A stretch of DNA of 48,332 nucleotides from Ruminococcus sp. (GCA_017397925.1 JAFQHO010000008.1:1-48332), one strand, 5' to 3'; counted from the stretch's first letter, positions 31,926-41,710 are shown. Made by a program: numbers and translations. Notes: a model not told the origin generated them from the letters alone.

Positions 31926-32561
31926 TTATCCTCTGAATGGCTTCATATAGGGATTATTCCGACGTTCATAGTCAAGGTCGGTAAATTCGTTATGTCCCGG
32001 GTAAACCTTGTAGTTACCGTCAAGCTCGTGAAGTATCTGTAATGACTGCATCATATAATGGGGGTCACTGCCGGGGAAATCCGTTCTTCCTACAGAGCAG
32101 CAGAAAAGAGTATCACCCGAGAAGATAACACGCTCCTCATCGCATATATAGCATACGCTGCCATGAGAATGTCCGGGAGTATGAAGGACGCGGAAGCTGT
32201 AGTCACCATCGTTTATTATACAGTTATCACGGATTATCTCATATTTCATAACAGGCTTGAATGGCATAATGGAAATCATTGAATGAAGTGAAAGTGCAGA
32301 GCTTTCAAGCATAGGAGAATCGGTTTCGTGGATAAATACTTCAGCACCTGTAGCCTGACGAACCTCCTCAACTCCTCCCGTGTGGTCGAAGTGACCGTGA
32401 GTGAGGAGTATTTTAGAGAGTTTCAGTCTGTTCATTTTCAGATATTCAAGGAGAAGTCTTGGTGTACCGCCTACATCAATGGCTATGCATTGATTGGGGG
32501 CAGTTACAGCAATATAGCAATTGGCGTTAAGCTCGCCCAGCTGTAAGGTTTTAATGAGCAT
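31926..32561 (-). CDS. metallo-beta-lactamase-fold hydrolase
   Basis: A 211-aa protein with the MBL metal motif THGHFDHTGG (HxHxDH), later histidines HTPGHSHGS and the C-terminal YPGHNEFTDLDYE. It resembles the YcbL/glyoxalase II-like group of small hydrolases; the substrate is not known. The start at 32561 is fixed by GGAGGG, which overlaps the relA stop. Gene order recJ-relA-MBL-hemZ is a recurrent clostridial arrangement. Confidence 0.88.
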   Translation of the reverse strand: MLIKTLQLGELNANCYIAVTAPNQCIAIDVGGTPRLLLEYLKMNRLKLSKILLTHGHFDHTGGVEEVRQATGAEVFIHETDSPMLESSALSLHSMISIMPFKPVMKYEIIRDNCIINDGDYSFRVLHTPGHSHGSVCYICDEERVIFSGDTLFCCSVGRTDFPGSDPHYMMQSLQILHELDGNYKVYPGHNEFTDLDYERRNNPYMKPFRG

Positions 32562-32571
32562 AATATCCCTC

Positions 32572-34869
32572 CTATATAGTGGAACGCTCAACGGAAATAA
32601 CGTTCTTGATTTTCTTTATCTTGTCAAAAACAGCTTTAAGCTGCTCCATACTTGAAATAACGATTGTACATTCAAAAAGGGCATTGCCATTTTTCAGAAC
32701 TCGTGAAGATGAGTGAACAATAGGTATACGGGACTCCATAAGAATTGCCGATATATCGTACACAAGTCCTATGCGGTTATCAGCAATAACCTCAAAGCTT
32801 GTCTGGAATTGCGAGCTTGTGTTTTCAGACCACTGGATATCAAACCAGCGTTTTGTTTCTTCCTCATCGTTACGCTGCATAGCGGCACGGTAATTGGTGC
32901 ATTTTGTGGTATGAACGGAAAGTCCGAAGCCTCTTGTAATAAAGCCAACAATGTCATCACCGGGTAGAGGATTACAGCACTGTGCAAATTTTATAGCAAT
33001 ATCATTAATCTGGTCAAGGATTATACTGTTTCTGCTATTAGGCTTGGCTTTTATCATTGAGGTGCTGGTAGGCTCCTGTGTATTTTCGCCGTACAGCTTG
33101 TTATAACGCTCTTTAAGGCGTGGTATCATCTTTTCAAGAGATGTACCCTTATAGCCTACAGAAGCGTAAAAATCGTCAAGGGTTTCGCAGTTGTGCTTTG
33201 CAAAGTCATCTTTGAGGAAGTCTGACATTTCCTTATCAGGGACATTTATATGGTGTCTGCGGAAAAGACGCTCAACCTCAGCTTTACCTTCAAGAATATT
33301 CTCATCGCGGCGTTCCTTCTTGAACCAAGAACGTATCTTAGAACGCGCATCAGTGGTAAATACCGTGTTGAGCCACGCTCTGTTAGGACCTTTTTCGGGG
33401 TCCTTGGACGTGAGAATTTCGCATATCTGTCCAGTTTCAAGCTTGAAATCCAGAGGAACAATTCTGCCGTCAACCTTTGCGCCAACGGTTTTATGTCCTA
33501 TTTCCGTGTGTATACGATAAGCGAAGTCAATGACATTTGAACCCATAGGAAGTATAATTGACCTGCCTTTGGGAGTCATTACAACAACATCTTCCGGAGC
33601 AATATCCGTCTTTATAATACGTACAATTTCCTCAACATCATCGGATGTCTGCTGTGCCTCAATAACCTGTCTTACCCAGGCAAGTCGCTGCTCCATTTTA
33701 TCGCGGGAGCGTATGCCCTCTTTGTATTTCCAGTGGGCAGCAATGCCGTATTCAGCCGTTTCGTGCATATCCCAGGTACGTATCTGTACTTCAAATGGTA
33801 TGCCCTCCTTGCCTAAAACAGTGGTGTGGAGTGAACGGTAGTCATTGGCCTTTGGTGTAGCGATATAGTCCTTGAAACGGTTGGGGAGGGGCTTGAACAT
33901 ATCGTGGATAAGTCCCAGTACTCCATAGCATTCAGGGATTGTGTATACAATAACTCTTACGGCATATTTGTCATATATCTCGTCGATGTTCTTGTGCATC
34001 ATAAAGATTTTTTTGTATATGCTGTAGATACTTTTAACTCTTCCCGACACAACAGGCGGTTCGGAGAATTCCTCTTTCTTGAAACGTTCTTTAATACGTT
34101 CCTTGATTATCTCAATGAAAGCTTCTCGCTCCTCTTTTTTATTTTCGAGAATATTTTCAATCTCTGTATATGCAAAGGGGTCAAGATAGCGGAAAGAGAG
34201 ATCTTCAAGCTCCTCCTGAATTGCGCGGATACCAAGACGGTGGGCGAGGGGAGCGTATATATTCATAGTTTCAAGGGCTGTATTACGCTGTTTATCGGGT
34301 GGACGGTGTTTCAGTGTCCTCATATTGTGCAGACGGTCTGCAAGCTTGATAATCATAACGCGGATATCCTGTGACATTGCAAGGAGTATCTTGCGGACGT
34401 TTTCAGCCTGCTGCTGTTCTTTTGAATTTGTTGGAATTTTACCCAACTTTGTAACGCCGTCAACAAGAAGCGCAACGTCCTGACCGAAGCGTTTTTTTAA
34501 GTCGTCAAGGGTTGCAGGGGTATCCTCCACAACATCGTGGAGCAGGGCAGAGCATATGGTATCTGTATCCATACCAAGCTCAAGGAGTATGAAGCTTACG
34601 GCAAGGGGGTGGATGATATAATCCTGTCCCGAGGAACGTTTCTGTCCCTTGTGAGCTTTTTCTGCGAATTCATAGGCTGAAAGTATCTTGCTCAGGTCGT
34701 ACTGACGGTCATCTTTCAGAATTTTCTGGATAATCATTTCGATTGTAAAATTATCATCATATTCGGGGATTGTCTTGATATAATCCTCTGAAAGAGCCTC
34801 AACAGGCGCTATGGGGATAGGCAGGTCGTGAATAGCTTCTGCGTCCGTTTTTCGGTTTTCGTTGTTCAT
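32572..34869 (-). CDS. relA: bifunctional (p)ppGpp synthetase/hydrolase
   Basis: A 765-aa Rel protein. The HD hydrolase domain (HPLAVSFILLELGMD, LLHDVVEDT) is followed by the synthetase domain (GRVKSIYSIYKK, YRSLHTTVLG, AEYGIAAHWKYKEG). The TGS domain begins VVMTPKGRSIILPMGS, a conserved Cys-rich helix reads FAQCCNPLPGDDIVGF, and a C-terminal ACT domain ends the protein. Both catalytic halves look intact. It controls the stringent response. ATG is preceded by AAAGGATG and lies 4 nt after the recJ stop; its own stop is used by the next gene's ribosome site, so it is tightly coupled. Confidence 0.96.
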   Translation of the reverse strand: MNNENRKTDAEAIHDLPIPIAPVEALSEDYIKTIPEYDDNFTIEMIIQKILKDDRQYDLSKILSAYEFAEKAHKGQKRSSGQDYIIHPLAVSFILLELGMDTDTICSALLHDVVEDTPATLDDLKKRFGQDVALLVDGVTKLGKIPTNSKEQQQAENVRKILLAMSQDIRVMIIKLADRLHNMRTLKHRPPDKQRNTALETMNIYAPLAHRLGIRAIQEELEDLSFRYLDPFAYTEIENILENKKEEREAFIEIIKERIKERFKKEEFSEPPVVSGRVKSIYSIYKKIFMMHKNIDEIYDKYAVRVIVYTIPECYGVLGLIHDMFKPLPNRFKDYIATPKANDYRSLHTTVLGKEGIPFEVQIRTWDMHETAEYGIAAHWKYKEGIRSRDKMEQRLAWVRQVIEAQQTSDDVEEIVRIIKTDIAPEDVVVMTPKGRSIILPMGSNVIDFAYRIHTEIGHKTVGAKVDGRIVPLDFKLETGQICEILTSKDPEKGPNRAWLNTVFTTDARSKIRSWFKKERRDENILEGKAEVERLFRRHHINVPDKEMSDFLKDDFAKHNCETLDDFYASVGYKGTSLEKMIPRLKERYNKLYGENTQEPTSTSMIKAKPNSRNSIILDQINDIAIKFAQCCNPLPGDDIVGFITRGFGLSVHTTKCTNYRAAMQRNDEEETKRWFDIQWSENTSSQFQTSFEVIADNRIGLVYDISAILMESRIPIVHSSSRVLKNGNALFECTIVISSMEQLKAVFDKIKKIKNVISVERSTI

Positions 34870-34873
34870 ATGA

Positions 34874-36904
34874 TCATCCTTTCTTTTCTGATAATTTACG
34901 GAGTTTCACAAGTATCTCCGCTGAGTCAAGGTCGGCTTTCTGAGTTACTCTGACGCGTTTTATGACGGTATCACTACAGCTCTGAGTTATAAGTCCCAGT
35001 TGTTTCAGAGCCTCTGCAGCAACGCAGAAACGGCAGTAGTTAATCTTTCCGCACACTCTGAAATAGAGGTTATCAGCGGTTATACCGTCAGCAGGTATCA
35101 GCTTGTATATTTCAACAGCAGTTTCTCTTGTGGGGAGCATTGCGGGATAATATCCCGAGGGCAGCCCCTCATTGCGCATAAATGCGTCAAAGGTGCTTAC
35201 TGCGGCAAAATATCTGTCCTGATTGAAGTCGTGGCTGCGTATGTCGGAAATAAATATACTCAGTGAGCGTTTGTCCATAAAAGTATTAATTGACAGAGTT
35301 ACAGCCATATCGCACACATCGCCGGCCTTTACGGGCAGTGCGTCGGGGGATATTCTGAAACGAAGCGCATCGAATTCAGCAGCACCAAGCTTTATTCTGA
35401 GTTTGGAGTGAATACCGCCGGAAAGGGGACGTATTTCCTTAACAAGGGCATTTTCTATGAGGAATACAGGCTTTTCGTTGCCCATACCGAAGGGTTCAAG
35501 GACTTCAAGTCCCGTTATGTTTTCAATTGTCATATCGGCAGGTGAGATTGAAAGGTCTGCCAAAAGCTCGTAACAGGGCATTTCCCTGTGATTTTCAAAG
35601 GCATATTTATTTATAAGGCGGCGGAAATCATCGCCCATACCCGATTTTACGGTAAATCCGCCTGCACCGGGGTGTCCGCCGAATTTTTCAAGAACCTCCG
35701 AGGCGGCAGTAAGTGCTGCAAATACGGAGAAGCTTCCGAAAGAACGGGCAGAGCCGCGCAGCTCGCCGTTTTCTTCTGAGGCGATAAAACAGGGCTTTCC
35801 GAACTGTTCCATTATACGGGATGCGGCAATGCCGATAACACCGTGATGCCAGCCATTTCCGCAGACAACAATTACACGGTCGCGGAGTATAGACGGGTCA
35901 TTGTCCAGAATTGCGTATATTTCGGAAATTATGTCATTTTCAGTCTGCTTTCGCTGACGGTTCAGCTCATCAAGCTCCTGAGCCAAAACTATAGCTTCGT
36001 CATAGTCATCGCAGAGGAAAAGATTTAAGGCAGTCATAGGTGAGCCGAAACGTCCTGCTGCGTTGATTCTTGGGGCAAGTCCGAAGCCGAGAGCGTTGGT
36101 ATCAACGGCTTTTTCGCTGTATCCGCTTAGCTCTTTCAGAGCCATAAGAGCAGGTCGGTCAGTTTCATTTATAAGATTCATACCATACCGTACCAGCAGA
36201 CGATTTTCACCTGTAAGGCTTACAATATCGGCAACAGTGGCGATAGCCGCAAGGTCACCGAATTGCTCTAAGGCAAGGGTATAGTCGCCGCCGTCAAGGG
36301 CTGCAACAAGCTTCAAGGCGATAAAAGCACCGCAGGCATATTTAAAAGGGGAGCAGTCATCGTGGCGGTGAGGGTCAACGATAGCTTCCGCACGGGGGAG
36401 AGTATCGCCCTGCTGATGGTGGTCGGTTATGACAAGCTTCATACCGAGAGAGTAGATGTACTCTGCTTCATCAATAGCTGAAATGCCGTTATCAACGGTT
36501 ATAATCAGCTCAACACCGTCGTTGTGGAGCTTTTCAATGGCATTTTTATTAAGTCCGTAGCCCTCAGCGCGTTCAGGAATATAGCAGGTTACATCTGCCC
36601 CTGTTTCAGTGAGGTAGGTTGAGAGTATAGCGGTTGCCATAATGCCGTCACAGTCGTAATCGCCGTAAACGCAGATAGAAGTGCCGTTTTCGATAGCCTC
36701 GTTTATGGTATCAGCGGCAAGCTCCATATCTCTTATGAGAAATGGGCTGGAAATCTCCTGTACTTCCAGCTTTTCTCTTACAGCTTCAGGGGATGTATAC
36801 CCCTTTGCGGCAAGTACAGAGGCGGTCAGCGATGAAACACCGCAGCCGACAGCAAGCTTTTGTACAAGGCTTTTATCAATTTCTTTTTTAGTCCATTTTT
36901 TCAT
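34874..36904 (-). CDS. recJ: single-stranded-DNA exonuclease RecJ
   Basis: A 676-aa 5'-3' ssDNA exonuclease. DHH-domain motifs: DYDCDG at 82-87, DHH at 161-163, a later GHPGAGGF in the DHHA1 domain, and FGMGNEKP in the OB-fold. A C-terminal extension of about 100 residues is common in Firmicutes. First gene of the recJ-relA-MBL-hemZ-rlmD transcript from the promoter at 36937-36965. Confidence 0.95.
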   Translation of the reverse strand: MKKWTKKEIDKSLVQKLAVGCGVSSLTASVLAAKGYTSPEAVREKLEVQEISSPFLIRDMELAADTINEAIENGTSICVYGDYDCDGIMATAILSTYLTETGADVTCYIPERAEGYGLNKNAIEKLHNDGVELIITVDNGISAIDEAEYIYSLGMKLVITDHHQQGDTLPRAEAIVDPHRHDDCSPFKYACGAFIALKLVAALDGGDYTLALEQFGDLAAIATVADIVSLTGENRLLVRYGMNLINETDRPALMALKELSGYSEKAVDTNALGFGLAPRINAAGRFGSPMTALNLFLCDDYDEAIVLAQELDELNRQRKQTENDIISEIYAILDNDPSILRDRVIVVCGNGWHHGVIGIAASRIMEQFGKPCFIASEENGELRGSARSFGSFSVFAALTAASEVLEKFGGHPGAGGFTVKSGMGDDFRRLINKYAFENHREMPCYELLADLSISPADMTIENITGLEVLEPFGMGNEKPVFLIENALVKEIRPLSGGIHSKLRIKLGAAEFDALRFRISPDALPVKAGDVCDMAVTLSINTFMDKRSLSIFISDIRSHDFNQDRYFAAVSTFDAFMRNEGLPSGYYPAMLPTRETAVEIYKLIPADGITADNLYFRVCGKINYCRFCVAAEALKQLGLITQSCSDTVIKRVRVTQKADLDSAEILVKLRKLSEKKG

Positions 36905-36936
36905 TGCTCTACCCTCACAGATTTTCGTAATACTAT

Positions 36937-36965
36937 ATTATACCATATTTTTATGCTGTTTTCAA
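36937..36965 (-). promoter_or_regulatory. sigma-A promoter of the recJ operon
   Basis: TTGAAA (36960-36965), 17-nt spacer, TATAAT (36937-36942), read leftward. Confidence 0.85.
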
Positions 36966-37027
36966 TCACTTTAAAAAAATTAAATAATATAATTCTTCAT
37001 TAGTTGAACAACGGAGCAATAAAAATA

Positions 37028-37056
37028 TTGCATATCCTCGTAAATTGTGGTATAAT
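37028..37056 (+). promoter_or_regulatory. sigma-A promoter of tcdA
   Basis: TTGCAT (37028-37033), 17-nt spacer, TGGTATAAT with -10 at 37051-37056. Confidence 0.8.
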
Positions 37057-37088
37057 CAGTATAAATTAAAAATCAAGGAGCAAAAAAT

Positions 37089-37805
37089 ATGTCAGAAACC
37101 TTTATAAGAACGGAAATGCTCATCGGCACAGAGGGTATGGAACGGCTGAAATCGGCACGTGTAGCTATTTTCGGCATAGGCGGAGTAGGCGGATATACCG
37201 CAGAGGCTCTTGCACGTTCGGGAGTAGGTGCACTTGACCTCATCGACAATGATACAGTAAGCGAATCAAATCTTAACCGTCAGATAATCGCCTTGAGAAG
37301 CAATATAGGACAATATAAGACGGATGTTGCAAAAGCTCGCATAAATGACATTAATCCTGAGTGTAAAGTAACGGCTCATAATCTCTTTTTTATGCCTGAT
37401 ACAGCGGATTCCATTGATTTTTCACAGTTTGATTACGTTGTGGACGCAATCGACACAATAACGGGAAAAATCGAGATAATTATGAGAGCGAAAGCCGCAG
37501 GAGTTCCCGTTATAAGCTCAATGGGCGCAGGAAATAAACTCGATCCTACGGCTTTTGAAGTTGCTGATATATACAAGACCTCCGTCTGTCCTCTTGCAAG
37601 GGTTATGCGCCGCGAAATGAAGAAAAGGGGAGTGAATTCCCTGAAAGTCGTGTACTCCAGAGAGGAAGCGATTTCCCCGAAAATCAGCGGAATTACGCAA
37701 TTATCGGGTAAGCCCGTTGCAGGCTCATGCGCCTTTGTTCCTTCTGTGGCAGGGTTGATTATTGCAGGGGAAGTTATAAAGGATTTAATTAAGAATTCAG
37801 AATGA
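37089..37805 (+). CDS. tcdA: tRNA threonylcarbamoyladenosine dehydratase (E1-like)
   Basis: A 238-aa ThiF/MoeB-fold protein. The nucleotide-binding loop IFGIGGVGGYTAEALARSGVG (about 28-48), LIDNDTVSESNLNRQ, and YVVDAIDTITGK are present, with the C-terminal segment VCPLARVMRREMKKRGV typical of TcdA (CsdL). It converts t6A37 in ANN-decoding tRNAs to the cyclic ct6A. AAGGAG precedes ATG. Single gene; it is divergent from the recJ operon. Confidence 0.9.
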   Translation: MSETFIRTEMLIGTEGMERLKSARVAIFGIGGVGGYTAEALARSGVGALDLIDNDTVSESNLNRQIIALRSNIGQYKTDVAKARINDINPECKVTAHNLFFMPDTADSIDFSQFDYVVDAIDTITGKIEIIMRAKAAGVPVISSMGAGNKLDPTAFEVADIYKTSVCPLARVMRREMKKRGVNSLKVVYSREEAISPKISGITQLSGKPVAGSCAFVPSVAGLIIAGEVIKDLIKNSE

Positions 37806-37990
37806 AGAATTAAGAATTAATGAGATCTTCTTACAAAAAATGTGGGCGGAAATTGTCTTGAAAATCATAAATTTCGTTCCAAAATTGCGGAAACAGCTTA
37901 ACCTGCCCCTACAATAATTACGTTTTTCGATAAAATTACCGTACCTAAACCTAATGGCTAAAGGCTAACGGCTAAAAGCTTTTTTTAAAA
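37793..37990. repeat. dispersed repeats: AATTAAGAATTAAGAAT unit, GGGCGG/CCCCTAC hairpin parts, GGCTAA heptads
   Basis: Directly after tcdA comes an AGAATTAAGAATTAA stretch. Next is a unit with TGTGGGCGGA ... GCCCCTACAATAAT, then GGCTAAAGGCTAACGGCTAAAAGC (about 37955-37980). The same three units recur at 39000, 40354 and 43545-43770, so they are interspersed repeats of the genome. Confidence 0.65.
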
Positions 37991-37996
37991 AACCTA

Positions 37997-38025
37997 TTGC
38001 ATTTTTCTTCATTTTATAATATAAT
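37997..38025 (+). promoter_or_regulatory. sigma-A promoter of cysK
   Basis: TTGCAT (37997-38002), 17-nt spacer, TATAAT (38020-38025). Confidence 0.8.
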
Positions 38026-38058
38026 ATTAAAGGAAATTTTTTAAAGGAGAAATCTGTA

Positions 38059-38988
38059 ATGGTTTGCAACAATATACTTGAAGCAATAGGACATACGCCT
38101 ATAATAAGGCTGAATAAGATGAATAAGCCGGGAAATGCCGAAGTACTGGTAAAATTTGAGGGACTTAACGTAGGCGGTTCAATTAAGACAAGAACTGCTT
38201 TCAATATGATTCGACAGGCTGAAAAAGAGGGCTTAATCAATAAGGATACAATAATTGTTGAGCCTACAAGCGGAAATCAGGGTATCGGTCTTTCGCTGGT
38301 GGGAGCTGTAAAGGGCTATAAGACTATAATTATTATGCCCGATTCCGTTAGTGAGGAACGCCGCAAGCTTGTCCGTCACTACGGTGCGGAGGTTATACTC
38401 GTTCACGATGACGGCGATATCGGCAAATGTATTCGTGAATGTCTTGATACGGCACTCCGTATGAAAGCCGAGGACAGCAGGGTATTTGTTCCGCAACAGT
38501 TCACAAATATGAACAATATTTTTGCTCATAAGTACTACACGGCACTTGAAATTCTGGAGCAGACAGCAGGCAGAATTGACGGTTTTTGTTCGGGAATCGG
38601 CACAGGGGGAACTATTACAGGTATCGGCGAAACTCTCAAATCCCAGTATCCCGATATGCTTATATGGGCGGTAGAGCCTGAAAATGCGGCTATTTTAGCA
38701 GGCGGAAACATTGGTACACATTTACAAATGGGCATCGGTGACGGAATTATTCCCGACATACTTAATCAGAAAATTTACGACGATATTTACATTGTAACCG
38801 ATGAGGAAGCAATTCAGACTGCTCAGGATCTTGCACGCAAGGAGGGCATTCTGTGCGGTATTTCCAGCGGAACTAATGTTGCTGCGGCTCTGAAAATGGC
38901 TGAAAAGCTGGGCGAGGGCAAGACGGTTGTAACAATTCTTCCCGATACTGCGGAGAGATATTTCTCGACACCCTTGTTTGAGGATTGA
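38059..38988 (+). CDS. cysK: PLP-dependent cysteine synthase
   Basis: A 309-aa fold-type II PLP enzyme that makes cysteine from an activated serine and sulfide. Lys43 in GGSIKTRTAF is the Schiff-base lysine. The substrate loop reads PTSGNQG instead of the usual PTSGNTG, and the phosphate loop is GIGTGGTITGIG. ISSGTNVAAAL is the C-terminal PLP contact. GGAG precedes ATG. It is next to the cysteine desulfurase-thiI pair, so cysteine made here could supply sulfur there. The loop change suggests a clostridial subgroup whose activated serine donor is not certain. Confidence 0.85.
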   Translation: MVCNNILEAIGHTPIIRLNKMNKPGNAEVLVKFEGLNVGGSIKTRTAFNMIRQAEKEGLINKDTIIVEPTSGNQGIGLSLVGAVKGYKTIIIMPDSVSEERRKLVRHYGAEVILVHDDGDIGKCIRECLDTALRMKAEDSRVFVPQQFTNMNNIFAHKYYTALEILEQTAGRIDGFCSGIGTGGTITGIGETLKSQYPDMLIWAVEPENAAILAGGNIGTHLQMGIGDGIIPDILNQKIYDDIYIVTDEEAIQTAQDLARKEGILCGISSGTNVAAALKMAEKLGEGKTVVTILPDTAERYFSTPLFED

Positions 38989-38989
38989 T

Positions 38990-39192
38990 TTTTTATTTAT
39001 AGCTATTAGCCGTTAGCTGTTAGCCTTTAGCTTTTAGTCGAATTAATAATTTCTATGGGCGGATTTTATCCGCTCTTTGTTTTATATAACATATTTAAAA
39101 ATATCCCTCACCTATAGCATTATCACAAAATATATGCTATAATAAATAAAATAGGCTTATTGTAGGGACACAGCGTGCTGTGTCCGTGCAGA
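38990..39192. repeat. GGCTAA heptad repeat and GGGACACAGC-type hairpin
   Basis: TAGCCGTTAGCTGTTAGCCTTTAGC (as units of about seven, 39003-39038) is the reverse of the repeat at 37955. A hairpin GGACACAGC / GCTGTGTCC lies at 39165-39185; related units occur at 41714 and 43767. Confidence 0.55.
39138..39143 (+). promoter_or_regulatory. probable -10 of the desulfurase gene
   Basis: TGCTATAAT with -10 at 39138-39143; the -35 position (TAGCAT) is weak. Confidence 0.45.
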
Positions 39193-39226
39193 TAAATGTA
39201 TAAGATTATTCTGTTTGGGAGGAAAA

Positions 39227-40354
39227 ATGATATATTTAGACAATGCCGCAACCACAAAGCCCTGCGAGGCGGCTGTGGCGGCGGTTACGGAGATGATGAC
39301 CGAGAATTTCGGCAATCCCTCATCTCTCCACCGTGCAGGACTTGACGCACAGCTTGCGGTGGACAAGGCGCGGAAAATAATTGCAGGGGCTTTAAATGCC
39401 GACAGCTCCAACATAATTTTCACATCGGGAGCAACTGAAAGCAATAACCTTGCAATCCGCGGAGCCTGTGCTGCATATGGCAGAAATAAGCGTAAAATTG
39501 TGGCTTCCTCGGTGGAGCACGCCTCCGTTGACGAAACTCTTACCGCTATGGAAAAAAGCGGCTTTGAGATAGTTCGCGTATCTCCACGTGAGGACGGAAA
39601 ATTCTATCCTGCGGATTTTCTCTCCGCCTGCGATGAAAACACTGTACTGCTGACAATGATGCAGGTCAACAACGAAACGGGGCATATCCTCCCTGTTAAG
39701 GAGACTTTCACGGCGATAAAGCGGAGATTTCCCGATATAATCACTCACAGCGACTGCGTTCAGGCTTTTATGAAGCTGAATATTTCCGCAAAAGCTCTCA
39801 ATGCCGACCTTATTTCCATAAGCGGTCACAAGGTACATTCCGCTAAGGGAGTGGGCGCTCTTTACATAAAAAAGGGAATTCGTGTACTTCCCATTGTGAC
39901 AGGGGGCAAGCAGGAAAAGGGCATACGTTCAGGAACAGAATCAGTTCCCCTTATCTGCGGATTTGGTGCGGCGGTGGAGCATTTGCAGCCTACAATTGCC
40001 GAGAGATATGCTCATGCACAAATGCTGAAAGATACGCTGATTGGCGAAATATCGGCAATTGAGGGAGTTACTGTAAATTCTCCCGAGGACGGCTCACCCT
40101 ACGTTATAAATATTTCTGCCGCAGGAAAACGCTCCGAAATTATGCTTCACTATCTTGAAAGCTTCGGAATTTACGTCAGCAGCGGCTCAGCCTGCTCAAA
40201 GGGACAGCAAAGCGGAGTTTTAGGGCAGTTTGGCATACACGGCAAATCTGCCGATAGTGCATTGCGTGTCAGCGTCTGCGGCGATACAACAATTGAGGAT
40301 ATACGGTCATTTGCGGAAAAACTCCGTGAGGGGATAAATTCCGTAAGAGGATAA
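39227..40354 (+). CDS. cysteine desulfurase (NifS/IscS type)
   Basis: A 375-aa PLP enzyme taking sulfur from cysteine as a persulfide. Features: YLDNAATTKP at the start, FTSGATESNNLAI, the PLP lysine in SGHKVHSAKG, and the catalytic Cys loop SSGSACSKGQ near 325. The start at 39227 follows GGGAGG; an earlier TTG precedes that site. Followed by thiI, the usual partner, so its persulfide most likely goes to tRNA 4-thiouridine. Could also supply Fe-S assembly. Confidence 0.92.
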   Translation: MIYLDNAATTKPCEAAVAAVTEMMTENFGNPSSLHRAGLDAQLAVDKARKIIAGALNADSSNIIFTSGATESNNLAIRGACAAYGRNKRKIVASSVEHASVDETLTAMEKSGFEIVRVSPREDGKFYPADFLSACDENTVLLTMMQVNNETGHILPVKETFTAIKRRFPDIITHSDCVQAFMKLNISAKALNADLISISGHKVHSAKGVGALYIKKGIRVLPIVTGGKQEKGIRSGTESVPLICGFGAAVEHLQPTIAERYAHAQMLKDTLIGEISAIEGVTVNSPEDGSPYVINISAAGKRSEIMLHYLESFGIYVSSGSACSKGQQSGVLGQFGIHGKSADSALRVSVCGDTTIEDIRSFAEKLREGINSVRG

Positions 40355-40456
40355 TTAATAATTAAGAATTAAGAATTAAGAATGCAGAATTAAGAATAAA
40401 TATGAAATTTTTGTTGAACGCTACAATTCTTAATTCATAATTCTTAATTCTGAATT
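40354..40456. repeat. MITE-like inverted AATTAAGAAT repeat
   Basis: Left arm of repeated AATTAAG units (to 40397) and right arm ATTCTTAATTCATAATTC (from 40426) form an inverted repeat around a 28-nt centre, between the desulfurase gene and thiI. The unit recurs at 37793. Confidence 0.6.
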
Positions 40457-40475
40457 TGATAATAGGAGAATGAAA

Positions 40476-41654
40476 ATGAAAGAAATCGTACTTGTAAAAT
40501 TCGGCGAAATGGCGCTGAAAGGTCTGAATAAGCGCAGCTTTGAGGATATGCTTAAAAAGAATATCAAAAGACGTATAAAGAATTTAGGCAAATTCGAGCT
40601 TACATCTGCTCAGTCCACAACATATATCAACCCACTTGATGAAAATGTGGATTTAGGCGAGGTCGTTGACCGTGTCGGCAAGATTTTCGGCATTGCGGCT
40701 CTCTGCCGTGCCTGCGTCTGCGAAAAGGAATTTGGCGACATTTCCGTAAAAGCTGTTGAATATCTGGAGGACGTTCTCAGCTGTGCAAGAACATTCAAGG
40801 TAAATGCAAAGCGCTCAGATAAGGCTTTTGCTATGAAATCCCCCGAAATCTGTGCGGAACTCGGCGGTATTCTCCTTGAAAAATTCCCACATCTGACGGT
40901 TGATGTGAAAAATCCCGAAGTTACGGTAACTGTTGAGGTTCGTGACACTAACGCATACGTTCACGCTGAAAATATCCGCGGTGCAGGCGGCCTCCCTGTT
41001 GGATGCAGCGGAAAGGCTATGCTGCTTCTTTCAGGAGGAATTGACAGCCCTGTTGCAGGCTGGATGATGGCTAAGAGAGGTATTCACATCTCTGCTATCC
41101 ACTACGTAAGCCCTCCATATACATCTGACAGAGCGCTGCTGAAAGTTGAAACACTCTGCGATAAGCTGACGGATTACTGCGGAGATATAGCATTTTTCTG
41201 CGTTCCATTCACTGAGATACAGGAAGCTATCAAGGATAACTGCCCTGAGGAGTTTTTCACAATCATTATGCGCCGCCTTATGATGGAAATTGCACAGAGA
41301 ATAGCGGAAAAGAAGAATTGTCTTGCTCTTATTACAGGCGAAAGCGTGGGACAGGTTGCAAGTCAGACTATGGCGGCTATGGCTTGTACTGACGCGGCTT
41401 GCAGAATTCCTGTGCTTCGTCCCTGCGTTGGTATGGATAAGACAGAGATTATTGAAATTGCACGTAAAATCGACACATTTGAGACATCTATCGAGCCTTA
41501 TGAGGACTGCTGTACTGTATTTACTCCCAAGCACCCCAAGGTTCGCCCTCGTCTTGAGGACGTTGAGAAGGCGCAGAACAGTTTCGATTTTGAGCCGCTT
41601 ATTCAGAAGGCTGTTGAGGAAACAGAGCTTAAAATATTTGAATATAACAAGTAA
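40476..41654 (+). CDS. thiI: tRNA 4-thiouridine synthetase ThiI
   Basis: A 392-aa ThiI without a rhodanese domain, the usual Gram-positive form. N-terminal ferredoxin-like and THUMP domain (about 1-165), then the PP-loop adenylation motif SGGIDSPVAGWMM near 185 and the C-terminal ETSIEPYEDCCTVF. It adenylates U8 of tRNA and accepts sulfur from the adjacent cysteine desulfurase. ATG 40476 is seven bases after AGGAG; ATG 40470 is too close. A repeat element separates it from its partner gene. Confidence 0.93.
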   Translation: MKEIVLVKFGEMALKGLNKRSFEDMLKKNIKRRIKNLGKFELTSAQSTTYINPLDENVDLGEVVDRVGKIFGIAALCRACVCEKEFGDISVKAVEYLEDVLSCARTFKVNAKRSDKAFAMKSPEICAELGGILLEKFPHLTVDVKNPEVTVTVEVRDTNAYVHAENIRGAGGLPVGCSGKAMLLLSGGIDSPVAGWMMAKRGIHISAIHYVSPPYTSDRALLKVETLCDKLTDYCGDIAFFCVPFTEIQEAIKDNCPEEFFTIIMRRLMMEIAQRIAEKKNCLALITGESVGQVASQTMAAMACTDAACRIPVLRPCVGMDKTEIIEIARKIDTFETSIEPYEDCCTVFTPKHPKVRPRLEDVEKAQNSFDFEPLIQKAVEETELKIFEYNK

Positions 41655-41710
41655 TTATGTCTTTAGCCGGCAGCGTATAGGCGCGGTGGCTATTATGACA
41701 TATTGCCGTT

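Noticed and set aside
33904-34374. 156-codon rightward ORF within relA
   Set aside because: Antisense shadow of the synthetase and hydrolase domains; no start signals.
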